A stretch of 64,000 nucleotides of DNA from Deltaproteobacteria bacterium (lineage in GTDB: Bacteria; Desulfobacterota; Desulfobacteria; Desulfobacterales; Desulfatirhabdiaceae), in assembly GCA_016219185.1 (NCBI GenBank), contig JACRBZ010000074.1, positions 102,022 through 166,021 of the forward strand, given 5' to 3'. The number at the start of each line of letters is the position of its first letter. Position 1 is the stretch's first letter. The notes beneath the pieces are model-generated. The model searched no databases. It had not been told where the DNA came from and was given only the letters and a program-made list of their open reading frames with translations. The position numbers and the translations under genes are program-made. Of the stretch, positions 24,223 to 32,589 are shown piece by piece.

Positions 24223-25275
24223 CTATATCCGGTTTTTCACCACGTAAAACATGGTTATGGAGGCGGTTACCTGACTTCTTCCCGTGTAAATGAAAATCGA
24301 TACGAAGATGATTTGTAATAAAATGATGACAAACGGATCCCACATGGTGGCCAGTCCGGTCCGGATGTCACCGGCAAACAGCATGTCCACGGGAAATACC
24401 CGGCAGAAGACCACTGCCAGCCCAACCGATATGCCGGAGAGTATCTGATACACGGAAATTTTTCCCTCTCCTCTGTAGTCCGCCCGCATAAGCTCGGACA
24501 CGAAACGCCAGATTTGTGTAACGATAACGGCCTGAAGAAAGGCGCTCCGATAATATCCTTCCAGAAACAGATAAACACTGATCAGTCCCGAAGCGCAGAA
24601 AATCAGACTGGTGAGGGCCTGAACCGGAATCACCTTCTGACCGTCCAGTCCATGCGCATAGGCTATTTTCTTGGTTTTGCCGGAAAATACGAAACAGACG
24701 TTCTTCATGAACCGCTGCATCCAGGGTGGACATTCCGAAAGACACTTGCCATAACAGCATCCGAAGCTGATGCAGGCCAGTCTGCCAATTCCCTCGCCGA
24801 ATGCATAGGCCGTTGCCAGGCCGGCCATGACGCAGATGACCGGCAGATGAAATCCCATGTGGTTGCCGATGAAATGGTTGATGGCGACAACAATCAGCGG
24901 CGTCAGCGCAATGCCGGTAAAAGAGGCGCCGCTGACCGTGAATGTACTGGATTTTTTTTCCACGATCCGGGCAATCAGTCGGGAAGCGGGTACGCAGGTC
25001 CCAAGAACACAGACAATCAGGATCGACAGCCCGGACAAGGGAATATTCACGGATTCCAGCAGGATGACCAGAATGGCGGTTGCAAAGGTATAGGCGCCGG
25101 CGGTAAAAAGCCCGTAAAACGTAAAATTGATGCCGTTCCACGTGGCGGCACTGTGTTTGTGCCGGGGAACGGAGGCCAGTATCTGCCATTTTTCTTCCGG
25201 CAGATGCAAGAATCCCCACCGCATCAGGATTATGAACAGCAGGGCCAGAACACACACAAACATCAGATGATGCAT
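24223..25275 (-). CDS. Lgt-like polytopic membrane protein
   Basis: Integral membrane protein of 350 aa with about eight helices. It resembles the prolipoprotein diacylglyceryl transferase family through GEGIGRLACISFGCCYGK (the usual family form is GCCYG) and LPVICVMAGLATAYAFGEGIGRL. True Lgt moves diacylglyceryl from phosphatidylglycerol to prelipoproteins. This is a divergent relative and may act on another acceptor. AAGGAGG lies 5 nt before the ATG. It stands between a phosphatidylserine decarboxylase homologue and the phosphonate enzymes in a PhoB-boxed operon. Its stop is directly followed in the same frame by the pbfA-like sequence. Confidence 0.75.
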   Translation of the reverse strand: MHHLMFVCVLALLFIILMRWGFLHLPEEKWQILASVPRHKHSAATWNGINFTFYGLFTAGAYTFATAILVILLESVNIPLSGLSILIVCVLGTCVPASRLIARIVEKKSSTFTVSGASFTGIALTPLIVVAINHFIGNHMGFHLPVICVMAGLATAYAFGEGIGRLACISFGCCYGKCLSECPPWMQRFMKNVCFVFSGKTKKIAYAHGLDGQKVIPVQALTSLIFCASGLISVYLFLEGYYRSAFLQAVIVTQIWRFVSELMRADYRGEGKISVYQILSGISVGLAVVFCRVFPVDMLFAGDIRTGLATMWDPFVIILLQIIFVSIFIYTGRSQVTASITMFYVVKNRI

Positions 25276-25314
25276 AACATCCTCCTTTTCTAAATTTAAT
25301 AAACTCGTAAAAAG

Positions 25315-26325
25315 TCAAAATATACGCCGCCCGATTTCCGATCTCACACGGACATCGGTTTCCACCAAAGGAATGCCGAATCCCTGAGAGAACCGGCTGG
25401 AAATATCCCGTCGGAACATGTTTCGCATCAGGTCCTCGGAAAATCGAATGCGGTTTTTTTCAAAAATCAACACGGTTGTTGAACTTCCCGGTCGAAACAG
25501 GCTTTTGGGTTGGCCTTTTTTCAGTGACATCCCCTTTGTAACTCCCCTTGGGTCATCATAAGCGATATCGCTGTAACACTGCACGATATCGCCGATCATC
25601 ATGGCCACGACCTCGATCATGGCCACGCTTCCGATGCGGGTTCCGGTGTCGGTATCGGTATCGATGACGGTAATGATGCGCCGGTTTTTCGATAGGGGAG
25701 TGACCGTGCGGACCATGGCTCCGGGGTTGCAGGAGTGATAGCGGCCGGGTATCTCGTAATGGTCGGCAACAACTCCGGATACCGGTACATGATTGTAATG
25801 ATATTGATCCGGCGTCAGTCGAAACACCGCAAAATCGCCATGTTCAAACCGGGATAACCAGTTGTGCCGGTCCCTGCCGATCAGCTCGGCATAATCGAAA
25901 AATTTTTCCTTGATGAACACCGCGGATGTCGTTGAAAATGATCCGATCAAGATCCGGGCGTCCGCCGGGGACACGATAGCATCCGGTGAATCCGGCATGG
26001 GTCTGAAGTCCGCATATCGGATTTTTCGTTCGAAGATATCCCGCAGGCACCGGTAGCATGACACATCGTCTGCAATTTCTTTGGAATTAATGCCAAGTTC
26101 TTGCAAAATACGGGCGATCTGTTTTCTTGTCAGATCGTGGCGCACGTCATAATGCAACCACGCCAGCACTTTTGAGAATTCGCGGGAGATCAGGGCATTG
26201 AACAGCCAGTGTGCTTTTTCCCGCGCGTTGCAGTACATCCAGGCAATCAGGGGATCGGCGCACAGGGTTTCGGTTTGAACCGATCCGGTTTTCCGGATAA
26301 TATATTGGTGGGTGTCAAAATTCAT
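25315..26325 (-). CDS. Phosphatidylserine decarboxylase family protein
   Basis: Protein of 336 aa matching phosphatidylserine decarboxylase, the pyruvoyl enzyme that makes phosphatidylethanolamine. The long N-terminal form is present (YIIRKTGSVQTETLCADPLI), with the catalytic SPADARI Asp, the His-rich FRLTPDQYHYNHVPVSG and the C-terminal self-cleavage region. The cleavage motif is unusual: PGSSTTVLIF instead of LGST or FGST. The start overlaps the end of the 798-aa unknown gene by 4 nt. Under phosphate control and next to phosphonate genes, it could decarboxylate a different head group; this is inference. Confidence 0.85.
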   Translation of the reverse strand: MNFDTHQYIIRKTGSVQTETLCADPLIAWMYCNAREKAHWLFNALISREFSKVLAWLHYDVRHDLTRKQIARILQELGINSKEIADDVSCYRCLRDIFERKIRYADFRPMPDSPDAIVSPADARILIGSFSTTSAVFIKEKFFDYAELIGRDRHNWLSRFEHGDFAVFRLTPDQYHYNHVPVSGVVADHYEIPGRYHSCNPGAMVRTVTPLSKNRRIITVIDTDTDTGTRIGSVAMIEVVAMMIGDIVQCYSDIAYDDPRGVTKGMSLKKGQPKSLFRPGSSTTVLIFEKNRIRFSEDLMRNMFRRDISSRFSQGFGIPLVETDVRVRSEIGRRIF

Positions 26326-28718
26326 GGCAGCGATGATTCCTTTTCAGTCATCTCTGGCCGGGCCAGCAGAATCAGAATATGGATAAGAGACGTCAGGTCG
26401 CCGAGCCGGATCCGGTCGCTTAGCACATCGTCATGAACACCGGCCAGAAATTCGGCGGCCGATTTCTGATGAATGGCCTGTGAAACGGCTGTTTTCAGTT
26501 CATCGTGATCCGGCTGGTCCAGCTTTTTGCATGCTTCGGATAAGGCGGCCAGTGCTTCTTCAAGATGCTGTTTTCGAAGCGTTGTGCGGTAAAAAGTTTC
26601 AGCAGCTTGGTTGAATTCGGCTCCGTTCAATTGGAAGGGCGTCCTGGCGCCGGCATGATCCAGAACACCTTGAGTCAATCTTCCGGAGGCGGCATGGTGA
26701 TCCGGGTCCATAATTCTATTTTCGAGATCATCGATCGCTTCCTCCATCTGCATCATCTCAATCAGTCCGGCCGCATCTCTTCGGAGAATTTTCACCAGCG
26801 CCTTTCGATATTCCCTGTTGTGAATGCGGATGTATCCCGGATAACGTCTGCTTTGCCGGGTGTTTTCCACTTCTTTCAGTATCGACTGCATCAAGACATT
26901 GGGCGTATGTTTCTGCACAAAAAACGTGGGGATCCCGATGGCGGCGCCAAAGAGAATCTGACGGCGTTCACTTTCCACAACCGGGCTGTCGGGAATATGC
27001 CGGTGGGTGATCTTCTGGTCGATAATCGATTGACAGGCAAACGCGGTGATCAGTTGTTGAAGACTGACGGCCGGTCCCATGTCTTTCATAAAACGGTGAA
27101 ACAGACTGTAATAGCGGCCTTCGAAACCCGAAAAACCCATGGATTGATACTGCCGGAGCCGATAAAACAGATACAGCGCCATTCGCTGGTCAAAAACCCC
27201 CATGTTCGCCAGATTCTGCCGTAACCGGATATCGTTTCCTTCCTGCCCGTTCAGGGCCGGGCTCTGTTCGGTGCTCAGCAGGCATACCAGATAATCGATC
27301 AGCCGGAAATCCGGCACCAGATCGCCTTTCAGTCCCAAAATCCGGCTGATGGCCTGGTCCAGTTTCATCGGTCCCATCGGAGTCAAGGGATATCCGAAAG
27401 CTTTCAGCTTTGCCTTTTTTTTCCATCGCCGCCAGAGCATTCTTAAATGGGTATAATCCAGTTCATGGGCCAGAAATCCCAAAGCCTTTTCCGGATGAAA
27501 ATCCCAGAAATCCATCCGGTAGGGGTCTGCTGAATAGGTGTTGACAAACAGGGGAAGAAAATGTTCGACGATTTTGATGACCAGATCCCCGAAATATTTT
27601 TCCTCAACCGCCCCGAATCCGGACGATGGGTCGGCCATCATCCGGCCCATTTTTTCGCTGCTCAGGCTGATATGTGTACCGTTGTTGGCCAGGCTGATAT
27701 TGGACATATTGGGCATTACCACCAGATTGGACGTGATGATGCCCGCATCCTTCAGTTTGGTCACGGCATTAAGCTGGCTTCGAGACAATACCTGATGGCA
27801 TAGATGCATATACTGGTGTTTTTCTTCGCCCTGATCCCATCCGGACAGGCAGGGATTCATGAACAACTGGCGATAAACGGCATCCGGAATCATATCGTTA
27901 AGCTGCCTGAGGCGATGGGGAGGGTGCGGGGCAAAATAAATTTGCGTCTCCTGCCCATTCAGCCGCAGTTGAAATTGCTGATTTCCGTATTCAACCAGAA
28001 GATGGGTGAGCAGATAGCGTTTCAGGGTTTCACGGGCCGATTCCTGCCCCATGCCTGTTTTCAGGGAAAGCTGAACGGGCTGGAATGAATAGGTTTCCGG
28101 TGAGGTGTTGTCGCTTAAAAAATGCTTCATCAGCTTTTCCCCGATGGACAGAATCCGCGGCGTTTTTCTGCCGCATCGGCCAATCACATCGGCCAGACTT
28201 AATTTGATCAGGTAACTGACCGGTATGCGAAGCCATTCCTCCTGCCGATGCGAATACACGAAACGGGATACATCCGTGCGCTGCCGGCTTTGCGGACAGC
28301 GTTTGTCCGACAGCAGATCGGTATCCAGCACCTGCTGGGCATAACGGCTCAGTAACGGACGGGGAAACCGGACCCAACTGTTTTCCCATACGCCGTCATG
28401 TCCGTCATCCAGATATTTTTCCAGCTCAGAAGCCGGTTTGCCGGTGCTTTCCCCGGAATGGACGCGTTTTCGGATGTTTTTGAAAAAATCGGATTCCCGG
28501 ATGGATATGGGCAGGTCTACGGTGGCACTGTTGCCGATTACAGCGGTTTGCAGTTCATTCTCGACCCCGGCTGCCGCATCGCCGGGGGCAAAGGGCATGT
28601 TTTCCAGGGAATTACCCGGTGAAGCGGGGTTCATCTGAAATGCCCGTTGCCAGTAACCGGAATCATAAAGGAACGCAGGAGAGGGTGTCATCATGTGGAT
28701 AATATTCTTCTTTTTCAA
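26322..28718 (-). CDS. Large uncharacterised protein, first gene of a PhoB-boxed operon
   Basis: Protein of 798 aa that I do not recognise. No signal peptide or membrane helix is evident; it looks cytosolic and mostly helical with many Arg/Gln/His. Possible landmarks are KLKDAGIITSNLVVMPNMSN near residue 330, a Trp/His-rich stretch DPYRMDFWDFHPEKALGFLA near 410, and a predicted coiled segment near 640-760. The start is TTG at 28718 or ATG at 28694; neither has a strong ribosome site. It overlaps the decarboxylase gene by 4 nt, so the two are coupled. It heads the operon that ends in phnW. Confidence 0.8.
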   Translation of the reverse strand: MKKKNIIHMMTPSPAFLYDSGYWQRAFQMNPASPGNSLENMPFAPGDAAAGVENELQTAVIGNSATVDLPISIRESDFFKNIRKRVHSGESTGKPASELEKYLDDGHDGVWENSWVRFPRPLLSRYAQQVLDTDLLSDKRCPQSRQRTDVSRFVYSHRQEEWLRIPVSYLIKLSLADVIGRCGRKTPRILSIGEKLMKHFLSDNTSPETYSFQPVQLSLKTGMGQESARETLKRYLLTHLLVEYGNQQFQLRLNGQETQIYFAPHPPHRLRQLNDMIPDAVYRQLFMNPCLSGWDQGEEKHQYMHLCHQVLSRSQLNAVTKLKDAGIITSNLVVMPNMSNISLANNGTHISLSSEKMGRMMADPSSGFGAVEEKYFGDLVIKIVEHFLPLFVNTYSADPYRMDFWDFHPEKALGFLAHELDYTHLRMLWRRWKKKAKLKAFGYPLTPMGPMKLDQAISRILGLKGDLVPDFRLIDYLVCLLSTEQSPALNGQEGNDIRLRQNLANMGVFDQRMALYLFYRLRQYQSMGFSGFEGRYYSLFHRFMKDMGPAVSLQQLITAFACQSIIDQKITHRHIPDSPVVESERRQILFGAAIGIPTFFVQKHTPNVLMQSILKEVENTRQSRRYPGYIRIHNREYRKALVKILRRDAAGLIEMMQMEEAIDDLENRIMDPDHHAASGRLTQGVLDHAGARTPFQLNGAEFNQAAETFYRTTLRKQHLEEALAALSEACKKLDQPDHDELKTAVSQAIHQKSAAEFLAGVHDDVLSDRIRLGDLTSLIHILILLARPEMTEKESSLP

Positions 28719-28843
28719 CCGTTCAGCCGGAAAATCCCGGAAGTTGCAAATACGGGCGCCGGATGTTATCAGATGGAAGGACCATAAAAGTAGCTTTCAA
28801 GAGGATGACCATGCGGCGCATGGATTGCCAGGTGCTGGTTTCC

Positions 28844-28896
28844 TTTATGCCAGCTTTATGTTAGCAGAATATTAGAGAAGTGCTAAAAGTTGGTTA
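28844..28896 (-). promoter_or_regulatory. Putative four-repeat PhoB box and -10 for the lipid/phosphonate operon
   Basis: Minus-strand cores TAAC (28896-28893), TAGC (28885-28882), TAAT (28874-28871) and TAAC (28863-28860) are exactly 11 bp apart. CATAAA (28849-28844) begins 14 nt after the last core. This is the longest array in the window. It lies in the 354-bp divergent region before phoB. Confidence 0.65.
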
Positions 28897-28911
28897 GACG
28901 AAATGCAAGGC

Positions 28912-28940
28912 TTGACCCCTATCATGACCTTGTATATCAT
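28912..28940 (+). promoter_or_regulatory. Predicted sigma-70 promoter for phoBR
   Basis: TTGACC (28912-28917) and TATCAT (28935-28940) are 17 bp apart, a good housekeeping promoter pointing at phoB. No plus-strand 11-bp repeat array was seen here, so basal phoBR expression may not be autoregulated from this site. The leader is about 125 nt. Confidence 0.5.
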
Positions 28941-29072
28941 GCATAATCAAAATCGATGGCTGCGTAAAAATCCAATATCCGCGTTGCGCTTCATCCTTTT
29001 ACGGGTTCATCAAAACCGTGGCCTTTTAAAGAAGACTTTTCAGAATAACCCATCCCTTAATGGAAGCGAATC

Positions 29073-29759
29073 ATGGACACGTCACGAATTCTGGTAGTAG
29101 ATGATGAGGAAGATATCGCAGAGCTGGTCCGATATAACTTGACGGCGGAAGGCTACCGTGTCAGTTGTACCGGGTCGGGAGAAGACGCTATCCGGCTGAT
29201 CCGTTCCGAACCGTTTGACCTGGTGGTTCTGGATATCATGCTTCCGGGAATCAGCGGGATCAAGGTTGCGGAAATGCTGAGATCGGATCCGAAATTCCTG
29301 AATATTCCCATCATCATGCTGACCGCCAAAAGTGAAGAGCCCGATATCGTCTCCGGGCTGGAGCTGGCTGACGATTATGTCACCAAACCCTTCAGCCCTA
29401 AAATCCTTGGCGCCAGAATCAGCGCGGTGCTTCGGCGTAAAAGCGAACCGTCGGAAAAAGACATCCTGTGCCGGGGCGATATCTCGATTGATCCGGGACG
29501 CCGCCGGGTTGAAGTCTGCGGGGAAGCGGTTGAGCTTTCTTTTTCTGAATTTCAGATTCTGGTGATGCTCTGCAGGCGTCCGGGCTGGGTATTTACCCGC
29601 TCCCAGATCGTGGATGCGGTCCGGGGGGACAATTACCCGGTAACCGAGCGTAGCGTGGATGTTCAGATTGTCGGGCTTCGAAAAAAGCTGGGGCCTTCCT
29701 GCGGGCATTATATCGAAACCGTGCGCAGCGTGGGCTATCGGTTCAAGGAAAATTCATGA
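29073..29759 (+). CDS. phoB: Phosphate regulon response regulator PhoB
   Basis: OmpR/PhoB-family DNA-binding regulator of 228 aa. The receiver has the acidic pair in VVDDEED, phospho-Asp about residue 54 (VVLDIMLPGISG) and the Lys switch TKPF. The C-terminal winged helix runs from about 130 to 228 with the typical VTERSVDVQIVGLRKKLG recognition region. It overlaps phoR by 4 nt and is followed by pst and phoU, which fixes its identity. It is the best candidate for the protein that binds the 11-bp repeats described here. Confidence 0.94.
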   Translation: MDTSRILVVDDEEDIAELVRYNLTAEGYRVSCTGSGEDAIRLIRSEPFDLVVLDIMLPGISGIKVAEMLRSDPKFLNIPIIMLTAKSEEPDIVSGLELADDYVTKPFSPKILGARISAVLRRKSEPSEKDILCRGDISIDPGRRRVEVCGEAVELSFSEFQILVMLCRRPGWVFTRSQIVDAVRGDNYPVTERSVDVQIVGLRKKLGPSCGHYIETVRSVGYRFKENS

Positions 29760-31546
29760 GAAAACGCTTCCCCCTGTTTTGGAAACTGTATCCGCCGTTT
29801 CTGCTGATTGTGCTGATTCCGCTTCTGGCGGTAAGCTGGTACGCCGACTTTTCGATGCGCCGTTTTTTTATGGACCAGACGGCCACCAATCTTGAGGCCA
29901 GGGCCAATCTCCTGAAAGACCAGATGACGGGTTATCTTCTGGCGGAAGATTGGAAAAACATCAATATTTTGTGCAAGCGGGCAGGACAATGCTCCGAAAC
30001 GCGGATTACCGTGATGTTGTCTTCGGGAAGAGTACTGGGTGATTCGGAAGCCGACCCGAATACCATGGAGAATCATTCCGACCGGCCGGAGTTTGTGAAA
30101 GCGATGTCCGGGGAAACCGGCGTTTTCACCCGGTACAGCAATACCCTTCGCGAGCCCATGATGTATCTGGCTGTTCCATTGCTTGAAGGTAAAAAGTACA
30201 TCGGTGTATTGAGGGCTTCGGTCAGTGTCAGCGCGATTGACAGACAAATGGAAAAAATTCACCGGCACATATCTCTTGGGGGAATCGTGGTTGCGTTTCT
30301 GGCAACCGGCGCAAGTCTTCTGTTTTCACGGCGCGTCAGCCGGCCGCTGGAAATAATCCGTGAAGGCGCCGAATATTTTGCCAATGGGCAGTTATCCCAC
30401 CGGCTGCCGGTCTTTGCATCAAAAGAAACCGAACTCCTGTCAAGGACCATGAACGATATGGCGGCAAGTCTGGATGAGCGCATGCAGATGATCATTCGCC
30501 AGAAAAACGAGTTTGAGGCGGTCCTCTCCAGCATGACCGAAGGGGTCATGGCCCTTGATCTGGAAGAGACGATCATCAGCATTAATCATACCGCGGCCCG
30601 GATGTTTTCCCGCAAGCCCTCCGAGCTGATCAACCGGAGTGTTCAGGAAGCCATCCGAAACCCGGATTTTCACCGCTTCATCAGGCTGGCGTTTCGCGAT
30701 GACACGCCTCGCGAGGAAGATCTGTTTTTTTACATCAGTGGCGAGGTGGTATTGGAAGCGCGTAGCAGCGCGCTGAAAAATGCCAGAGGGGAACGCATCG
30801 GGATTCTGATTGTCTTAAATGACGTGACCCGGTTAAGGCGCCTTGAAAACATGCGAAAGGATTTTGCAGCAAATGTTTCGCATGAAATTAAAACACCGCT
30901 GACAGCGATTAAGGGTTTCGTGGAAACGCTCAAGACAGGCGCGCTGAACCGCCCGGAAGAAGCGGCCCGGTTCCTCGGAATCATCGAAAAACACACCAAC
31001 CGCCTGCATGCCATCATCGACGACTTGATGAAGCTGTCCCTTATCGAGCAGAAAACGAATAAGAAGGAAATTCTTCTGGAAAATCGTCCGCTGCTGCCGA
31101 TCCTGAAGTCCGCCCGCCAGGTCTGCCAGCCAATGGCCGATGATAAAGCGATACAAATCATGCTGTCCTGCGAAGAAACGCTTTCGATAAATCTCAACCC
31201 TGCGCTGATCGAACAGGCATTTGTGAATCTTCTGGATAATGCCGTCAAATACAGCGGGCCGGGAAGCAGCATTGAAGTTGAGGCCCGGCAAACTGATGCC
31301 GAGGTTGTCATCTCGTTTCGAGACCATGGCATCGGAATTGCCGCAGAACACCTTCCGCGGCTATTTGAACGGTTTTACCGCGCGGATCCCTCCCGAAGCC
31401 GAAAACTGGGGGGAACCGGCCTGGGCCTTGCGATAGTCAAGCATATCGTTAATGCCCACTCAGGAAGGATTACCGTGGAAAGCTCTCCGGGGAAAGGCAG
31501 TGAGTTTGTTATTCATATTCCTCAAAAAAATTTTATAAACGCCTAA
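29756..31546 (+). CDS. phoR: Phosphate regulon sensor kinase PhoR
   Basis: Inner-membrane kinase of 596 aa. Helix 1 is at about 14-36, then a periplasmic domain of about 130 residues, helix 2 at about 175-197, HAMP, PAS (about 245-350), HisKA with VSHEIKTPLTAIKGFVETL (His about 376) and HATPase with N box (NLLDNAVKYS) and GTGLGLAIVKHIVNAHSG. The sizeable periplasmic region differs from enteric PhoR, which has almost none. This form is common outside enterics. Its stop codon lies inside the pstS promoter repeats. Confidence 0.93.
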   Translation: MRKRFPLFWKLYPPFLLIVLIPLLAVSWYADFSMRRFFMDQTATNLEARANLLKDQMTGYLLAEDWKNINILCKRAGQCSETRITVMLSSGRVLGDSEADPNTMENHSDRPEFVKAMSGETGVFTRYSNTLREPMMYLAVPLLEGKKYIGVLRASVSVSAIDRQMEKIHRHISLGGIVVAFLATGASLLFSRRVSRPLEIIREGAEYFANGQLSHRLPVFASKETELLSRTMNDMAASLDERMQMIIRQKNEFEAVLSSMTEGVMALDLEETIISINHTAARMFSRKPSELINRSVQEAIRNPDFHRFIRLAFRDDTPREEDLFFYISGEVVLEARSSALKNARGERIGILIVLNDVTRLRRLENMRKDFAANVSHEIKTPLTAIKGFVETLKTGALNRPEEAARFLGIIEKHTNRLHAIIDDLMKLSLIEQKTNKKEILLENRPLLPILKSARQVCQPMADDKAIQIMLSCEETLSINLNPALIEQAFVNLLDNAVKYSGPGSSIEVEARQTDAEVVISFRDHGIGIAAEHLPRLFERFYRADPSRSRKLGGTGLGLAIVKHIVNAHSGRITVESSPGKGSEFVIHIPQKNFINA

Positions 31547-31574
31547 TCATTTTCTAACAAACTTTCCTTATACT
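31544..31574 (+). promoter_or_regulatory. PhoB box and -10 of the pst operon
   Basis: TAAT (31544) and TAAC (31555) are 11 bp apart, and TATACT (31569-31574) begins 14 nt after the last core. Because pst operons are classic PhoB targets, this site anchors the reading of the same motif elsewhere in the window. The first repeat overlaps the phoR stop codon. Confidence 0.7.
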
Positions 31575-31663
31575 TTATGACAAATGAAAGATTTCTTTAC
31601 CCGTGCGGGAATCTGAAATCTATTTTTGGAATAAATATTTAATAAAAAAGTATGGAGGAAAAA

Positions 31664-32479
31664 ATGAAAAAAATGAATTGGATCACTGGTATCATGTCAT
31701 TGGCGATGGTATTTTCGACTAGTTTGGCGCATGCCGGAAACGTATCCATCAACGGGTCCACGACCGTGCTTCCGATTGCACAGAAAACTGCCGAAGCATT
31801 TATGAAAGAGCATCCGGATGTGAAGATTTCCATTTCCGGCGGCGGCTCCGGAAACGGCATTAAAGCCCTGATCGACAAAACCACGGACATCGCCGATTCC
31901 TCACGTGCGATCGAGGCTAAAGAAATCGAGCAGGCTAAAGCAAAAGGCTCAAACCCCGTTGAGTTCATAGTTTCGTTTGATTGTATCATACCGGTTGTCC
32001 ATTCAACAAATCCGCTTAAGAACATCACCCTGGATCAGTTGAAGGGTATTTATACAGGAGAAATCAAGAACTGGAAAGAAATCGGCGGGGCCGACAAACC
32101 GATCGTGATTGTCTCCCGGGATACGTCTTCCGGAACCTATGAAGTTTGGGAAGAAAAAGTCATGAAAAAAGCGCGTGTTTATCCCGGAGCCCTGCTCCAG
32201 GCATCCAATGGCGCTGTGGTTCAGTCGGTTACAAATAATCCCAACGCCATCGGCTATATCGGGTTGGGATATTTAGACAAAAGTGTGAAGGCGCTTACCG
32301 CCAACGGCATTGTCGGTTCCAAGGAAACCACTTTGAACAAGACATATCCGATCAGCAGACCGCTCTATATGTACACACCGGTTCCGGCCGCCGGGGATGT
32401 CAAAAACTTCCTGGACTTTGTGATGAGCGACAAGGGTCAAAAGCTAGTTGAGGAAGAAGGGTTCATTCCTTTAAGATAA
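31664..32479 (+). CDS. pstS: Phosphate ABC transporter substrate-binding protein PstS
   Basis: Periplasmic phosphate-binding protein of 271 aa. A signal peptide ends at about LAHA. Phosphate-contact motifs are visible in SINGSTTVLPIAQK, SGGGSGNGIKALID and SRDTSSGTYEVW. The start at 31664 is chosen because GGAGG lies 6 nt upstream; the ATG at 31652 overlaps that site. It is followed by a hairpin and T-run and then pstCAB-phoU, so more PstS than permease is expected. Confidence 0.94.
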   Translation: MKKMNWITGIMSLAMVFSTSLAHAGNVSINGSTTVLPIAQKTAEAFMKEHPDVKISISGGGSGNGIKALIDKTTDIADSSRAIEAKEIEQAKAKGSNPVEFIVSFDCIIPVVHSTNPLKNITLDQLKGIYTGEIKNWKEIGGADKPIVIVSRDTSSGTYEVWEEKVMKKARVYPGALLQASNGAVVQSVTNNPNAIGYIGLGYLDKSVKALTANGIVGSKETTLNKTYPISRPLYMYTPVPAAGDVKNFLDFVMSDKGQKLVEEEGFIPLR

Positions 32480-32490
32480 AAAGTTGAATT

Positions 32491-32554
32491 AGGTTGAAGA
32501 CCGGAGGCTTTTGAGGGTTAATAAACGATTCTTCCGTCTTCAGCCTGGTTTTTT
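32491..32554 (+). terminator. Stem-loop with T-run between pstS and pstC
   Basis: AGGTTGAAGAC (32491-32501) pairs with GTCTTCAGCCT (32536-32546) with one G-U pair, followed by six T (32549-32554). It looks like a partial terminator or mRNA-stabilising hairpin that would raise pstS output over pstCAB. Confidence 0.65.
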
Positions 32555-32589
32555 ATCAGATTTCAAACCAAGGCATTGAAATAATACCT

